64,000 bases of DNA from a virus (IMGVR_UViG_3300036832_000786:48651-112650); one strand, 5' to 3'; positions 8,124 through 16,008 are shown, numbered from the stretch's first letter. Made by a program: numbers and translations. The notes: generated by a model not told the origin, from the sequence alone.

Positions 8124-9965
8124 GTGACAGCGATATTGGTGAGTGACACTCATCTCACGGATCGTCCGAACGACGAATACCGTTGGGGTTTGTGGCCTTG
8201 GCTGCGTGAGCAAGTCAAGCGGGTGCAGGCTGACGAGATCGTACACCTGGGTGACATGACCGATGCCAAGGACCGTCACCCGGCCCGGCTGGTCAATCGG
8301 TTGGTGGAGTCGGTTGGCGGTATTACCGATCTGTGCCGCCTCTACCTGTTAAAGGGGAACCACGATTATATCGATCCTCTCGATCCGTTCTTCGGATTCA
8401 CCGGCTCGCATTCCAAAATCAAGTATATAAAGATACCCTTAATGGCTCAACTGTCGATCGGCAAGGCCACCTTTGTTCCTGCCGGTGAAACCTGGAACTT
8501 CCAGCTACACGATTTCCCTTACTGTTTCACCCATGTCACCTTTGATGGGGCGGAAGCCGAAAATGGTTCCTTGCTACCGGGTGTCGATCCGGCGAGACTC
8601 AAGGATTACGCGGGGATGGTGTATTGCGTGACCGAAGGTCACGAAGTTCTGACTAAGTCGGGATGGGTTGATATCTCGACCACGCCGGATGAGATAGCGG
8701 TGTGGGATGATGGTGCGATCACTTTTGAAACACCCTTGCGGTGGAATGTTGGGGAAGCAGACGATTTGATATCCGTGACGACAAGGGCGATGTCTATAGT
8801 AGGCACGCGGGAACACCAGATGCCGGTCGTGGAGGGAAGTGGAGTCGGTAAGCGGTGTCTGGACGAGTTACCGGGCACTCATGATATATCTCCTGGTGTC
8901 GGTACATACGATAAAGGAACTAAATCTGTTGAGCATGTCCAGCTTATCGCTGCGTTCCAGGCTGATGGGCACCGAGATCGTCACGGTGACATAACTTGGA
9001 CATTCGGGAAGCAGCGAAAGATTGATAGACTGAGGGCGTTGCTAGAAGCTTCTGGGTTGCGGTTCTCTGAGTATCCGGTAACTCGCGGATATACGCGGTT
9101 CCTTGTCCATAGGCACCAGGGTCAAGAAAGCTGGCCAAAGCATTGTGGCGCTGAAATTTTAGAGTGGAACAATGATAGCCTGGAAGATTTTTGTGAGTCT
9201 CATTTATGGTGGGACGCCAGTGTCGGTCAGTATCCTCGCATTGAGGCGAAATCGAAGGAACACCTTGAATGGTTGGCTGTTGCTTACATGTGTACAGGTC
9301 GGATGATCCGGGTGACCAAACTGGTGAAGCCGAGAGGTATGTATTGGCGGCTGTCACTCAGGAATAACAGCGTTCATGGATTTTATAAGTCGGAGGTGGA
9401 TGAGGTACCGGGCGCGCATAAGGTCTACTGTCCTACGGTGCGTTCGGGGTTCTTTATGATGCGTCGGGAAGGTAAGGTTTTTGTTTCCGGGAACAGCGGG
9501 GATATCCACGTCCCGCAGAAGGTCCGCAAGAACATTGAGTATGTGGGTGCACCGTACCATATCCGTTTTGGTGACACCTTCACTCCGCGTGTCCTGGTGG
9601 TATACAATAATGGTAAAACCAACGAGTTACACTACCCGGCACCGCGTAAGATAGTGTTCAGCCTCGACAACCCCAAGGGACTCGACCGGCTGATCGCGGA
9701 ACCGGGTGACCATGTCCGTATCCGGTATCATTTGCGCCGTAGTGACTATGACACTTGGCACGAAGTCCGCGAGCGGATCAGGCAGTACGCCACCGAGCGG
9801 GGATGGGTACTGTTTGGTGTCGAGGCGATGCCGATCGAAACCAAAGAGCGCGACAGAAGCAAGGTTGACGAGTTACTGACACCGGATCAGTTATTCGATG
9901 ACTATGCCAAGCGTCACAAGCTGAGCGAGGAGTACATCAGGATCGGGCGAGAGTTACTGCTATGA
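8124..9965 (+). CDS. SbcD/gp47-like nuclease subunit interrupted by an intein
   Basis: I prefer GTG 8124, preceded by AAGAGGA, because the following MTAILVSDTHL places the first metal motif (SDTH) at the usual position; GTG 8064 is 20 codons upstream inside repeats. Calcineurin-like phosphoesterase motifs follow: LGDMTD and GNHDYID. The host sequence breaks after GMVY and resumes with SGDIHVPQ, the last metal-binding motif (GDIH). The 290-residue insertion between them is an intein. After splicing the protein would be about 323 residues, close to T4 gp47. With the SbcC-like partner at 10240 it would form an end-processing nuclease that supplies ssDNA for UvsX. The extein function is confident. 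Confidence 0.9.
   Translation: MTAILVSDTHLTDRPNDEYRWGLWPWLREQVKRVQADEIVHLGDMTDAKDRHPARLVNRLVESVGGITDLCRLYLLKGNHDYIDPLDPFFGFTGSHSKIKYIKIPLMAQLSIGKATFVPAGETWNFQLHDFPYCFTHVTFDGAEAENGSLLPGVDPARLKDYAGMVYCVTEGHEVLTKSGWVDISTTPDEIAVWDDGAITFETPLRWNVGEADDLISVTTRAMSIVGTREHQMPVVEGSGVGKRCLDELPGTHDISPGVGTYDKGTKSVEHVQLIAAFQADGHRDRHGDITWTFGKQRKIDRLRALLEASGLRFSEYPVTRGYTRFLVHRHQGQESWPKHCGAEILEWNNDSLEDFCESHLWWDASVGQYPRIEAKSKEHLEWLAVAYMCTGRMIRVTKLVKPRGMYWRLSLRNNSVHGFYKSEVDEVPGAHKVYCPTVRSGFFMMRREGKVFVSGNSGDIHVPQKVRKNIEYVGAPYHIRFGDTFTPRVLVVYNNGKTNELHYPAPRKIVFSLDNPKGLDRLIAEPGDHVRIRYHLRRSDYDTWHEVRERIRQYATERGWVLFGVEAMPIETKERDRSKVDELLTPDQLFDDYAKRHKLSEEYIRIGRELLL
8625..9494 (+). mobile_element. Intein (290 residues) with degenerate LAGLIDADG-type region
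   Basis: It begins with Cys in CVTEGHEVLTKSGW (block A) and has a block B-like GTREHQMPVV. It ends with VYCPTVRSGFFMMRR, then KVFVSGN (blocks F/G), and Ser is the first downstream extein residue. The middle contains LIAAFQADGH and a second LAVAYMCTG segment, resembling the two DOD homing-endonuclease helices. The second one is degraded, so endonuclease activity is doubtful. The penultimate residue is Gly rather than His, a known but less common variant. Codon use is visibly more AT-rich than the flanking exteins, consistent with transfer. Confidence 0.88.
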
Positions 9966-10240
9966 ACCGTCTAAAAGTCACAGAGTCAACCGATTTAATC
10001 GAGATGACTAATAGTCAAAGGAAGATCGCTGATATGATATTCAGTGTAGTTGCAAGCGAGCTTGCGGCACAAGGATACAATCCCGGTGATCCTGCTATAG
10101 GATGGAGTCTCGTTGCCATGTTGGGGGCGTATTATAGGGAGACAGGTTGTGATCAAGAATACCGGCGAGTGTTTACGAGACTGATCGAGGCGCAGTTTAA
10201 TCTTGAGGAAAGTGAGTCTCGTATGTGTGGGAGTGACTAA
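9962..10240 (+). CDS. Hypothetical protein between SbcD and SbcC
   Basis: 92 residues; ATGA overlap with SbcD and TAATG overlap with SbcC, so it sits within the same translational unit. The sequence is helical and acidic (NSQRKIADMIFSVVASELAAQG...), without recognised motif. A role linked to the SbcCD nuclease is only suggested by position. Confidence 0.6.
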   Translation: MNRLKVTESTDLIEMTNSQRKIADMIFSVVASELAAQGYNPGDPAIGWSLVAMLGAYYRETGCDQEYRRVFTRLIEAQFNLEESESRMCGSD

Positions 10241-12087
10241 TGCCCTTACTGAGCCTGAAGAAACTGACGGTGACCAACTTCCGGGCGGTGACAAGCACTG
10301 TCGAGGTCGATTTCGACCAGCCGCCCGGTCTGTACTTTGTCGCCGGGCGTAATGAATCACGCCCACGGCTGGGAGCAAACGATGCTGGTAAATCTACCCT
10401 GTTCTGCGAAGCCCTTTCTTGGTTGCTCCAAGCGCGCACTAGCCGCTCCAACCGACCCGGTGCCGATATCGTCAACTGGTACGCTGACGGTAACACTGCC
10501 GGTGTCACGGGAGTGTTTGTGCTTGATGGTGTCACGCACGTACTGGAACGATACCGTAATCCAAGCCGCCTCACCCTCGATGGTCGCACCGTCGAGCAAC
10601 GCGATATCGATCAGTTACTACCGTTATCAGACACCGCGCTAAGACGTACCCTATTGATTGATCAGTTTGGCACCATGTTTATGGGGCTGCGGCCGGAAGA
10701 GAAGTCACGAATATTCTCCGAGACACTGAGCCTTGACAAGTGGATCAAGGCATCCGATGGCGCGGGCCGCAAGGTGACCGATACCGAGCGGGCGATCCAG
10801 CGGTTGGAACAGGAATTGGCAGTCACCACCGGTACCCTGGCGGAAGTCACCGATCAACGCGAGGCAGCGGTAGACTGCGAAACAAAATTCGAGATTGAGC
10901 AACTCGCCGCGATCAGGCGGTTAAGGCTTGAGGTGCGCGATGCCGAAGCGGCCCGCGCGAAGTCCGAAGCAGTGTTGAACGCCGCGCGCGCGGAGTTCGC
11001 GGAGTTCTCTGGTGACGACCTGCGGGAACTGGAAGACTACCGCGCCACGGAGCGTAAACTGATCCGCACTATCGCCACTACCGAACAGGATGCAGCGAAC
11101 GGCGCGGAGAAGATTGTGGCGTTGCAGCGGGAGTTGCGCAGGTACACCGATGCAAAGGGTGTCTGTCCTGAATGTGGCCAGGAGGTGAGTGACGAGCACA
11201 TTGCCGAGAAAGCCGCCGGGGTGCGCAAGAGGATTAAGGAGGCGAGGGTGGAACTAGCGGAGCACAGTAAAGCATTTGCCGAGTTACCGGCAGAGCTTGA
11301 AGCGGTGCGGGTTGCGATCAGTCAGTTCGAACAGGCGCTCGCGGGGTACCAGAAGGCACAAAGCGCGGTGTCGGTCGCCGCCGGGCAGTCGATCCACGAC
11401 ACCCGCGAGATGCACCGGCTGAACAAGTTACTGAAAGAAACGACAGAACAGGATAACCCGTTCAATGATCAGTGTGACAAGCTCGATGCGCGGCTGACTG
11501 AGTTACGCGATACCCGTAAGCGGCAACGTAGCGAGTTGAACGAGGCGCGCCGGTTAATGGCGGTGTATGTGTTCTGGCAGAACGGGTTTCGCGAGATACG
11601 GCTCGACCAGATCGACACCACGCTGATGGAACTGGAACTGGCAGCAAACCGTCACAGTGAGTCACTCGGCTTGGATGACTGGGAGATACAGTTCGCCACC
11701 GAACGCGAAACCGCTTCGGGATCATTGTCACACAAGTTCACTGTGTACCTGTTCCCGCCCGGCCAGGACAAGCCGGTGGATTGGGAGAACTATGCTGGTG
11801 GTGTGTCACAACGGTGGCAGTTGGCAGTGACCAGTGCTCTGGCCGAGATACTGTTAGCGCGTGCTGGTATCGACACCGATTTTGAGATACTCGATGAATG
11901 CTCAACCCATCTTTCGCGGGAAGGTATTGAGGATTTGTTGTCGTGTCTTCGGAATCGTGCCCGCGAACTCAATCGGCGTATCTATTTTATAGACCATCAT
12001 ATGCTTGATCATGGTGCGTTTGACGGTGTGTGTACTGTGGCGAGAACAAATGATGGTGTGACTCTGGAATGGAGTGGCGGCGTATGA
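10240..12087 (+). CDS. SbcC/gp46-like ATPase subunit
   Basis: 615 residues. Walker A GANDAGKST (about 45-53) follows the LKKLTVTNFRAV start typical of Rad50/SbcC proteins. Two coiled-coil arms flank a zinc-hook CPECGQEV (about 309). Walker B is EILDECSTHLS (about 549). The length matches T4 gp46 rather than cellular SbcC (about 1,000), meaning shorter arms. It would use ATP to control the SbcD nuclease at DNA ends, feeding recombination-dependent replication. The following small reading frame starts inside its stop codon. Confidence 0.9.
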   Translation: MPLLSLKKLTVTNFRAVTSTVEVDFDQPPGLYFVAGRNESRPRLGANDAGKSTLFCEALSWLLQARTSRSNRPGADIVNWYADGNTAGVTGVFVLDGVTHVLERYRNPSRLTLDGRTVEQRDIDQLLPLSDTALRRTLLIDQFGTMFMGLRPEEKSRIFSETLSLDKWIKASDGAGRKVTDTERAIQRLEQELAVTTGTLAEVTDQREAAVDCETKFEIEQLAAIRRLRLEVRDAEAARAKSEAVLNAARAEFAEFSGDDLRELEDYRATERKLIRTIATTEQDAANGAEKIVALQRELRRYTDAKGVCPECGQEVSDEHIAEKAAGVRKRIKEARVELAEHSKAFAELPAELEAVRVAISQFEQALAGYQKAQSAVSVAAGQSIHDTREMHRLNKLLKETTEQDNPFNDQCDKLDARLTELRDTRKRQRSELNEARRLMAVYVFWQNGFREIRLDQIDTTLMELELAANRHSESLGLDDWEIQFATERETASGSLSHKFTVYLFPPGQDKPVDWENYAGGVSQRWQLAVTSALAEILLARAGIDTDFEILDECSTHLSREGIEDLLSCLRNRARELNRRIYFIDHHMLDHGAFDGVCTVARTNDGVTLEWSGGV

Positions 12088-12197
12088 CCGAAACCTGGAA
12101 ACCCATTCCCGATTGGCCTTGGTATGAGGCTGGTGACCAAGGTCGGATAAAACGTAACAACAGACACAAGATGTCGGAACGGAGTCGTAAGAATTGA
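12084..12197 (+). pseudogene. NUMOD4 fragment of an HNH homing endonuclease, ending in repeat DNA
   Basis: ATG overlaps the SbcC stop (GTATGACC). The 37-residue product starts TETWKPIPDWPWYEAGDQGR, a clear NUMOD4 motif (W-K-x-I-P...Y-E-x-S-x-x-G-R), which normally begins an HNH endonuclease of about 170 residues. Here the HNH part is missing. The remaining codons (NNRHKMSERSRKN) are encoded by the first unit of repeat cluster B. It looks like the stump of a homing endonuclease whose body was lost or replaced by the repeats. Confidence 0.6.
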
Positions 12198-12370
12198 CAG
12201 ACACAAGTGTGATGAACGAGTCACGAAGATCGATAGAAACAAATAATGTGAATGAGCTAAGACCCAATGACAGACACAAAGCAGATGAGCGAGTCACTGA
12301 TCTAGACCTGAAACACTTGGAGAGAGCGAACCAACCAAGTTGAAAGACACATGTCGCCAGAGTGCGCCCT
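12159..12370 (+). repeat. 36-bp repeat cluster B (6 units)
   Basis: Block-1 copies start at 12162, 12199, 12235, 12272, 12309 and 12345: spacings 37, 36, 37, 37 and 36. Block 2 (GAACGAGTCA, GAGCGAGTCA and similar) begins 15 bases after each block 1 where clear. The last unit leads into a structured stretch, AGTGCGCCC...GGGCG...CGCACT (12361-12389). Confidence 0.8.
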
Positions 12371-12516
12371 TTCGGGCGGGAGACGCACTGACTTGTAAAC
12401 ATGGAAGATTCTGGCGTTCCTGCCTACGTTGTAAAAAACTTGTTGCGTGGAGGAACCTGGATCGATTGAAATGGATACAAGCCCAGCCTATCGAGAGTAC
12501 GCCGCCCCCGGTGTAG
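12340..12516 (+). CDS. Possible small zinc-ribbon protein (start uncertain)
   Basis: The open frame contains LTCKHGRFWRSCLRCKKL (C-x-H...C-x-x-C), a good small zinc-binding pattern, and ends at a TAG overlapping the next gene. The only available upstream start is TTG 12340 inside a repeat unit, without a convincing SD. The Cys pattern is the main support. It could instead be a 5'-truncated remnant. Confidence 0.35.
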   Translation: MKDTCRQSAPFRAGDALTCKHGRFWRSCLRCKKLVAWRNLDRLKWIQAQPIESTPPPV

Positions 12517-12608
12517 AAGAAGGTTTGCTCCGAGGGATGTTCTTTGGTATTCTGATCGAAGGCATCACGGCTGGGGTGGTGTGGGCTTTGGTCACTATTA
12601 TTCCATGA
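12471..12608 (+). CDS. 45-residue membrane protein
   Basis: ATG 12471 to TGA 12606-12608. Residues 19-44 (LLRGMFFGILIEGITAGVVW then ALVTIIP) are hydrophobic, giving one membrane helix. Its stop overlaps the ATG of the nuclease-like gene (CCATGA). Function unknown. Confidence 0.5.
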   Translation: MDTSPAYREYAAPGVEEGLLRGMFFGILIEGITAGVVWALVTIIP

Positions 12609-13135
12609 AGAGTGGCGGGGGCAAGGAGAAGGGCGCGCGCAATGAGCGCCGCTTGAGCCGCGAGCTATCGTTACTGATTTCCAATGGTGAGCGCGACGAC
12701 TTGCTTTGGAGAAGTGCGATGAGCGGGGGTACCGCCACCGCCGGTAAGCGCATGGGCGCTACCAGAGGTGCACAGGCCGGTGACTTAAGTTCGATCGACG
12801 GCACTAGTCACTGGCTGGTGCGCGATTGGTATATCGAGGCCAAACACTACCGCGATCTTCAGATACTGCGTGGCTTGCTGGTGAACACCGGCAGGCTGCA
12901 TCGGTTCTGGTTGAAGACGGTGAAGGAGGCGAGTCACTACGGTAAGCGCCCGATGTTGATTGCCAAACAGAACCGGTTACCGGAATTGTTGATTGTCACT
13001 AAAGGTCAGCGGCTGAGCACGATTATCCGGTCACCGGTTATCACCCTGCCAAACTGGAACGCGGATGTCTACCTGTTTGCCGGGGTGGAACTGACACCCG
13101 TTGTGCACAAGCATCGGGTGATGTTGGAGTGTTAA
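12605..13135 (+). CDS. PD-(D/E)XK-type nuclease (putative)
   Basis: 176 residues starting at ATG 12605. KGARNERRLSRELSLLISNG, SAMSGGTAT, GDLSSID and YIEAKHYRDLQI give the order helix, Asp, E-x-K expected of a PD-(D/E)XK or VRR-Nuc-like fold (D in GDLSSID, ExK in IEAK). Such phage proteins may be Holliday junction resolvases or other endonucleases. Proximity to the SbcCD/UvsX recombination genes fits, but the exact substrate is not clear. Confidence 0.55.
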   Translation: MKSGGGKEKGARNERRLSRELSLLISNGERDDLLWRSAMSGGTATAGKRMGATRGAQAGDLSSIDGTSHWLVRDWYIEAKHYRDLQILRGLLVNTGRLHRFWLKTVKEASHYGKRPMLIAKQNRLPELLIVTKGQRLSTIIRSPVITLPNWNADVYLFAGVELTPVVHKHRVMLEC

Positions 13136-13147
13136 ACCAGCACCAAT

Positions 13148-13320
13148 GAATGAAACAATCGACTAGAGTGAACCACCTACTGAGATAGACATAAATGTTC
13201 TGGGTGAACCAAGGCAAAGGATTAGACACATACGCGAAGAGTGAACCCTAGACCATGATTTGAAACAGCCGCTGGGAGTGAGCCAACTGACACGAAGGGA
13301 AGCAAAAGGAGGGAGTGACT
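13148..13320 (+). repeat. 36-bp repeat cluster C (4-5 units)
   Basis: Block-1-like copies at 13151 (TGAAACA), 13187, 13224 and 13261 are 36-37 bp apart, with GAGTGAACCA or GAGTGAGCCA block 2. A final degenerate copy near 13288 precedes AAAGGAGGGAGTGACTTGCG, the RBS of the next gene. Confidence 0.75.
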
Positions 13321-13324
13321 TGCG

Positions 13325-13597
13325 ATGGCGGGCAAGGGTAGACCCTCGAACTGGACGCAGGGGCAGGTGACACTGTTGCAGGCTTGCGCGCAGTATGGCT
13401 ACACCATGCCGTACACTGCTAAGTTACTCAGTATGACGGTACCGGCGGTGGGGATGAAGGCGCACAGGTTAGGCATCAAGTTCCACGGCAAAGCCGGCGC
13501 ACCGCAGGGTAACATCAACCGTAGACTATACTTGCTGCGCCAGGAGATAGAGGATACTCTAGCGCGTGACCAAGCCAAGTACGGTTTAGTCGGGTAG
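13325..13597 (+). CDS. Helix-turn-helix protein, GcrA/Myb-like
   Basis: 90 residues with AGGAGGGAGTG upstream of ATG 13325. NWTQGQVTLLQACAQYG, then MPYTAKLLSMTVPAVGMKAH and RLGIKF, matches the N-terminal helical DNA-binding pattern of GcrA-like and SANT-type proteins. A conserved Trp is followed by a recognition helix with AVxxKAxRLG. Likely a sequence-specific regulator. It is flanked on both sides by repeat clusters, so the repeats are conceivable targets (inference). Confidence 0.6.
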   Translation: MAGKGRPSNWTQGQVTLLQACAQYGYTMPYTAKLLSMTVPAVGMKAHRLGIKFHGKAGAPQGNINRRLYLLRQEIEDTLARDQAKYGLVG

Positions 13598-13608
13598 TCA
13601 TACAGGGA

Positions 13609-13875
13609 AATAGACACAAAATCGGAGAACGAGCCAAGCCTGTAGACAGACACAAACAAACGGAACGAGTCAACCCGCTAGAAGAGACACAAACGAGTTG
13701 AACGAGTCAGGTGCGCAGTAGAGAAACAAATAAGCGAACGAGCCAGTATTGCTGATAGACACAAAAACAGGGAGCGAGCCATCTGGCTGGGTAGATGCAG
13801 TAACAATGAGTGAACCAAATCTCGGACAGACACAATCGAGTTGAGCGAGTCATAAAACGGGAGTAGAATCAACAG
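13609..13875 (+). repeat. 36-bp repeat cluster D (8 units)
   Basis: Block-1 copies start at 13612, 13648, 13685, 13722, 13757, 13793, 13828 and 13865 (spacings 35-37). Block 2 appears as GAACGAGCCA, GAACGAGTCA, GAGCGAGCCA and GAGTGAACCA, starting 15 bases after block 1 in the clear units. Confidence 0.85.
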
Positions 13876-13887
13876 CATAGAACGGGG

Positions 13888-13915
13888 TTGCCAGACCGGT
13901 TCCCGGCTCTATAAT
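13888..13915 (+). promoter_or_regulatory. Sigma70-like promoter
   Basis: TTGCCA (13888-13893), a 16-base spacer and TATAAT (13910-13915). It lies just after repeat cluster D and would drive the following small gene and onward. GTTGCC/GGCAAC inverted repeats flank the -10 region. Confidence 0.45.
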
Positions 13916-13958
13916 AGGTCACGCGGCAACGCGCGGTGTTAAAGGGGGTAAGTACCTA

Positions 13959-14093
13959 ATGGCGGCGCGCCGAGTACCTGCCGCGCTTGTATCTTTCGGA
14001 ACAAATGGCGGTACATCGCAACCGACAAGCTGTGGTGTACTTGTTCCCCACAGTGGGATATGGGCGCACCGCATGCAGCCGTGGTCACCGTAA
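13959..14093 (+). CDS. Possible 44-residue protein
   Basis: ATG 13959 has AAAGGGGG about ten bases upstream and a promoter-like sequence 45 bases before it. The product (MAARRVPAALVSFGTNGG...) has no recognised motif. Another frame across the same bases is also open and contains CRAC and CTC cysteines but has no start codon, so the coding frame is uncertain. Confidence 0.33.
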   Translation: MAARRVPAALVSFGTNGGTSQPTSCGVLVPHSGIWAHRMQPWSP

Positions 14094-14124
14094 GGGCAGG
14101 CGGGGTGACACAGTCGGATGATAT

Positions 14125-14258
14125 GGCAGAAACAGTAAACGAGAGCGAGTCACGATATATGACAGACACAATGTATCGGAACGAGCCAACGGCTTAACAG
14201 ACGCAAACACGGTGAGTGAACCAGATTCTATGACAGACACATACTCTATGGGTGACCT
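14125..14258 (+). repeat. 36-bp repeat cluster E (4 units)
   Basis: Block-1 copies at 14128, 14164, 14199 and 14235 (spacings 35-36). The last unit, ending GGTGACCT, directly precedes ATG 14259, so its block 2 occupies the ribosome-binding position. Confidence 0.8.
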
Positions 14259-14453
14259 ATGACACGCCGTATCATCCGGCTCTATGTTTCGGAAGGTCAC
14301 TACACCAGCGCCGTTTACGCGCGATGCGACGACGACACCATTTGGAAACTGAGTCACTACAGTGACGCCCCGCATTATCGCTGGCAGAAGATTCCACCGA
14401 TCCCACAGGACGAAGAACCAACGGATATTGACAGACACAAGGACCGGGAGTGA
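14259..14453 (+). CDS. Small hypothetical protein with repeat-encoded C-terminus
   Basis: 64 residues, preceded by GGGTGACCT. The body (RRIIRLYVSEGHYTSAVYAR...) looks like a small beta-rich protein with repeated aromatic residues. The last codons (DIDRHKDRE-stop) are the first unit of repeat cluster F read in frame; GAGTGA supplies the last Glu and the stop. Function unknown. Confidence 0.6.
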   Translation: MTRRIIRLYVSEGHYTSAVYARCDDDTIWKLSHYSDAPHYRWQKIPPIPQDEEPTDIDRHKDRE

Positions 14454-14719
14454 CCCATCCATCCGGACAGACACACTGATCGCAGAGTGAACCACTCCTG
14501 TTGATTAGACACGCATCGCCAGAGTGAGCCAACCCGCAGACAATGATGCCGGCTCGAACCCTCAGTGCCGATAGACGCAGACTACCAGTGTGACCCATCT
14601 TCGCAGATAGACACAAAATAGCAGAGTGAACCAAGTTGCCGGACAGACACAAGGACGTAGACGTGAACCATTCATTAAGACTAGACACAATGGATAGGAG
14701 TGTCACCGGAGAGTGACCC
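14430..14719 (+). repeat. 36-bp repeat cluster F (about 8 units)
   Basis: Block-1 copies at 14433, 14469, 14507, a degenerate one near 14538, then 14573, 14609, 14645 and 14683. The first unit overlaps the end of the preceding CDS. The last ends GAGTGACCC immediately before ATG 14720. Confidence 0.8.
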
Positions 14720-14908
14720 ATGATCGAGATACAGAGGGACGGTAAGTTCCGGGTACGCCTAAGTCACGATGAGCGGATCGAAGTGACCAATATTGACACC
14801 AGGGAACTGGCTGAACAGATCGACAAAGCCCTTCACGAAGCCTACCATCGTGGTACGTTGTCACCGACAATGCGACCGCCGCGACGGCGTGGTGATGATG
14901 ACGGTTAG
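14720..14908 (+). CDS. 62-residue hypothetical protein
   Basis: The start is preceded by GAGAGTGACCC from the last repeat unit. The product MIEIQRDGKFRVRLSHDERI followed by TNIDTRELAEQIDKALHEAY has a beta-strand plus helix pattern and an Arg/Asp-rich tail. No family is recognised. About 200 bases without a clear gene follow, holding a promoter-like element. Confidence 0.6.
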   Translation: MIEIQRDGKFRVRLSHDERIEVTNIDTRELAEQIDKALHEAYHRGTLSPTMRPPRRRGDDDG

Positions 14909-15047
14909 ATGACAAGCTCCAAGGGGGCCGCCCGATTTTGTCCTTTGGGTTGGGCTGGTCCCTGTTGAGGCCCGTGGCCCGGTGCGGGTGGAGAGACACT
15001 GGGTATTTCACTAAAATCGTGGAAACTTTGTTTCCGTTTGCAATGAG

Positions 15048-15075
15048 TTTACACCGATCCGCATTTGTGGATAAT
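15048..15075 (+). promoter_or_regulatory. Sigma70-like promoter upstream of terminase genes
   Basis: TTTACA (15048-15053), 16-base spacer, GATAAT (15070-15075), in a locally AT-richer stretch between 14909 and 15110 that has no convincing gene. It would drive the terminase small-subunit gene starting at 15111. Confidence 0.45.
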
Positions 15076-15110
15076 GCCCCCGGTGTAGATTTGTCAGTTG
15101 GGTGTAGGGG

Positions 15111-16004
15111 ATGCCGGACGACCATCGCCATCGGGTGTTGATCGAGAGCCTTGCCCAGTCCAAGCCTAGGGTGACGCTGGATGAGTTGCCGGTGCCGTAT
15201 GAGGGCAGGCTGTTAAATGAGGGGGTGAGCAAGCGCGAGGAGACTTTCCTGCGGCACTGGGTGACGAGTTATGGCCGGCCGATGGAGAGCGCCATTGCCG
15301 CCGGTTATCTCGCTCCTACCGCTCGCCAGAAGGCGTATGACCTCCTCGCCTCGCCGCGTATCCAACGCCGTCTGGCCGAGATCGAACGGGAGTTGATGGT
15401 CGGCACCAATATCGATGCCGAGAACCTATTTCGCGAGATCGTGGTGACCAACCTGCGGCTCGCCAGGGCACGCGTGCCGGTCCAGGTGTGGAACCCGCCG
15501 TGCCGGTATTGTTATGGTACCAACCACGAATACCAACGGACCCACGCCGAGTTCGAAGGCGACTTTGACGCCCATATCAGCAAGCCGATCAAGATCAATA
15601 AGCACACCGGCAAACCGTACCGAATACCGTTGTTTGATCCCAAGGGTGGCAGTGGTTACGATGAGACACTGCCGCCGCATCCCGAATGCCCGCAGTGTCG
15701 GGGTGATGGTGACACTAAGCACCCGGTAGTGCGGTTTAAGGATTCCAGGTTTTTTACCGCTGAGGAGCGCGAGTTGTTTAATGGCGCGGAGGTGACAAGC
15801 CAGGGTGTCAAGACCCTGTGGAAGGATCAGGCGCAGGCCAGGAACTTTCTCAACGACCTCGCGCTACGGATGACCGAACACCGCCGACCGGAGGATGCGA
15901 TCGACATTACCGAGATGTCAGCGGAGCGGCTGAAACAGTTCCTTGAGTTCGCCAGGGACCAGGGTTTTGATGTCGACCCCGAAGCCCTGGAGGATGCCGA
16001 GTGA
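15111..16004 (+). CDS. Terminase small subunit with zinc-finger insertion
   Basis: 297 residues. SKREETFLRHWVTSYG and the segment around AIAAGYLAPTARQKAYDLLA with SPRIQRRLAEIEREL match the helix-turn-helix DNA-binding region of terminase_2/XtmA small subunits. Residues about 125-215 carry an inserted Cys-rich region (PCRYCYGTNHEY and PECPQCRGDGDTKH) that probably binds zinc. The acidic helical C-terminus would bind the large subunit. Start ATG 15111 has a weak GTAGGGG upstream. The large subunit lies 2.6 kb downstream, separated by accessory genes and repeats. Confidence 0.78.
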   Translation: MPDDHRHRVLIESLAQSKPRVTLDELPVPYEGRLLNEGVSKREETFLRHWVTSYGRPMESAIAAGYLAPTARQKAYDLLASPRIQRRLAEIERELMVGTNIDAENLFREIVVTNLRLARARVPVQVWNPPCRYCYGTNHEYQRTHAEFEGDFDAHISKPIKINKHTGKPYRIPLFDPKGGSGYDETLPPHPECPQCRGDGDTKHPVVRFKDSRFFTAEERELFNGAEVTSQGVKTLWKDQAQARNFLNDLALRMTEHRRPEDAIDITEMSAERLKQFLEFARDQGFDVDPEALEDAE

Positions 16005-16008
16005 CTCA

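Noticed and set aside
12401-12469. 22-residue frame
   Set aside because: Too short, overlapping the better-supported Cys-containing frame, without SD.
13609-13875. CRISPR array
   Set aside because: The 36-bp units contain two short conserved blocks with small variable gaps, not one long identical repeat with uniform spacers, and no cas genes are present.
13678-13878. Minus-strand reading frames across repeat clusters
   Set aside because: They translate the repeat itself (recurring RSLxLCLS-type phrases), change frame with the 36/37 spacing, and lack SD sites. Similar frames occur in every cluster.
14938-15141. 67-residue frame upstream of the terminase small subunit
   Set aside because: It spans the promoter-like TTTACA/GATAAT element, has no SD and overlaps the terminase start.
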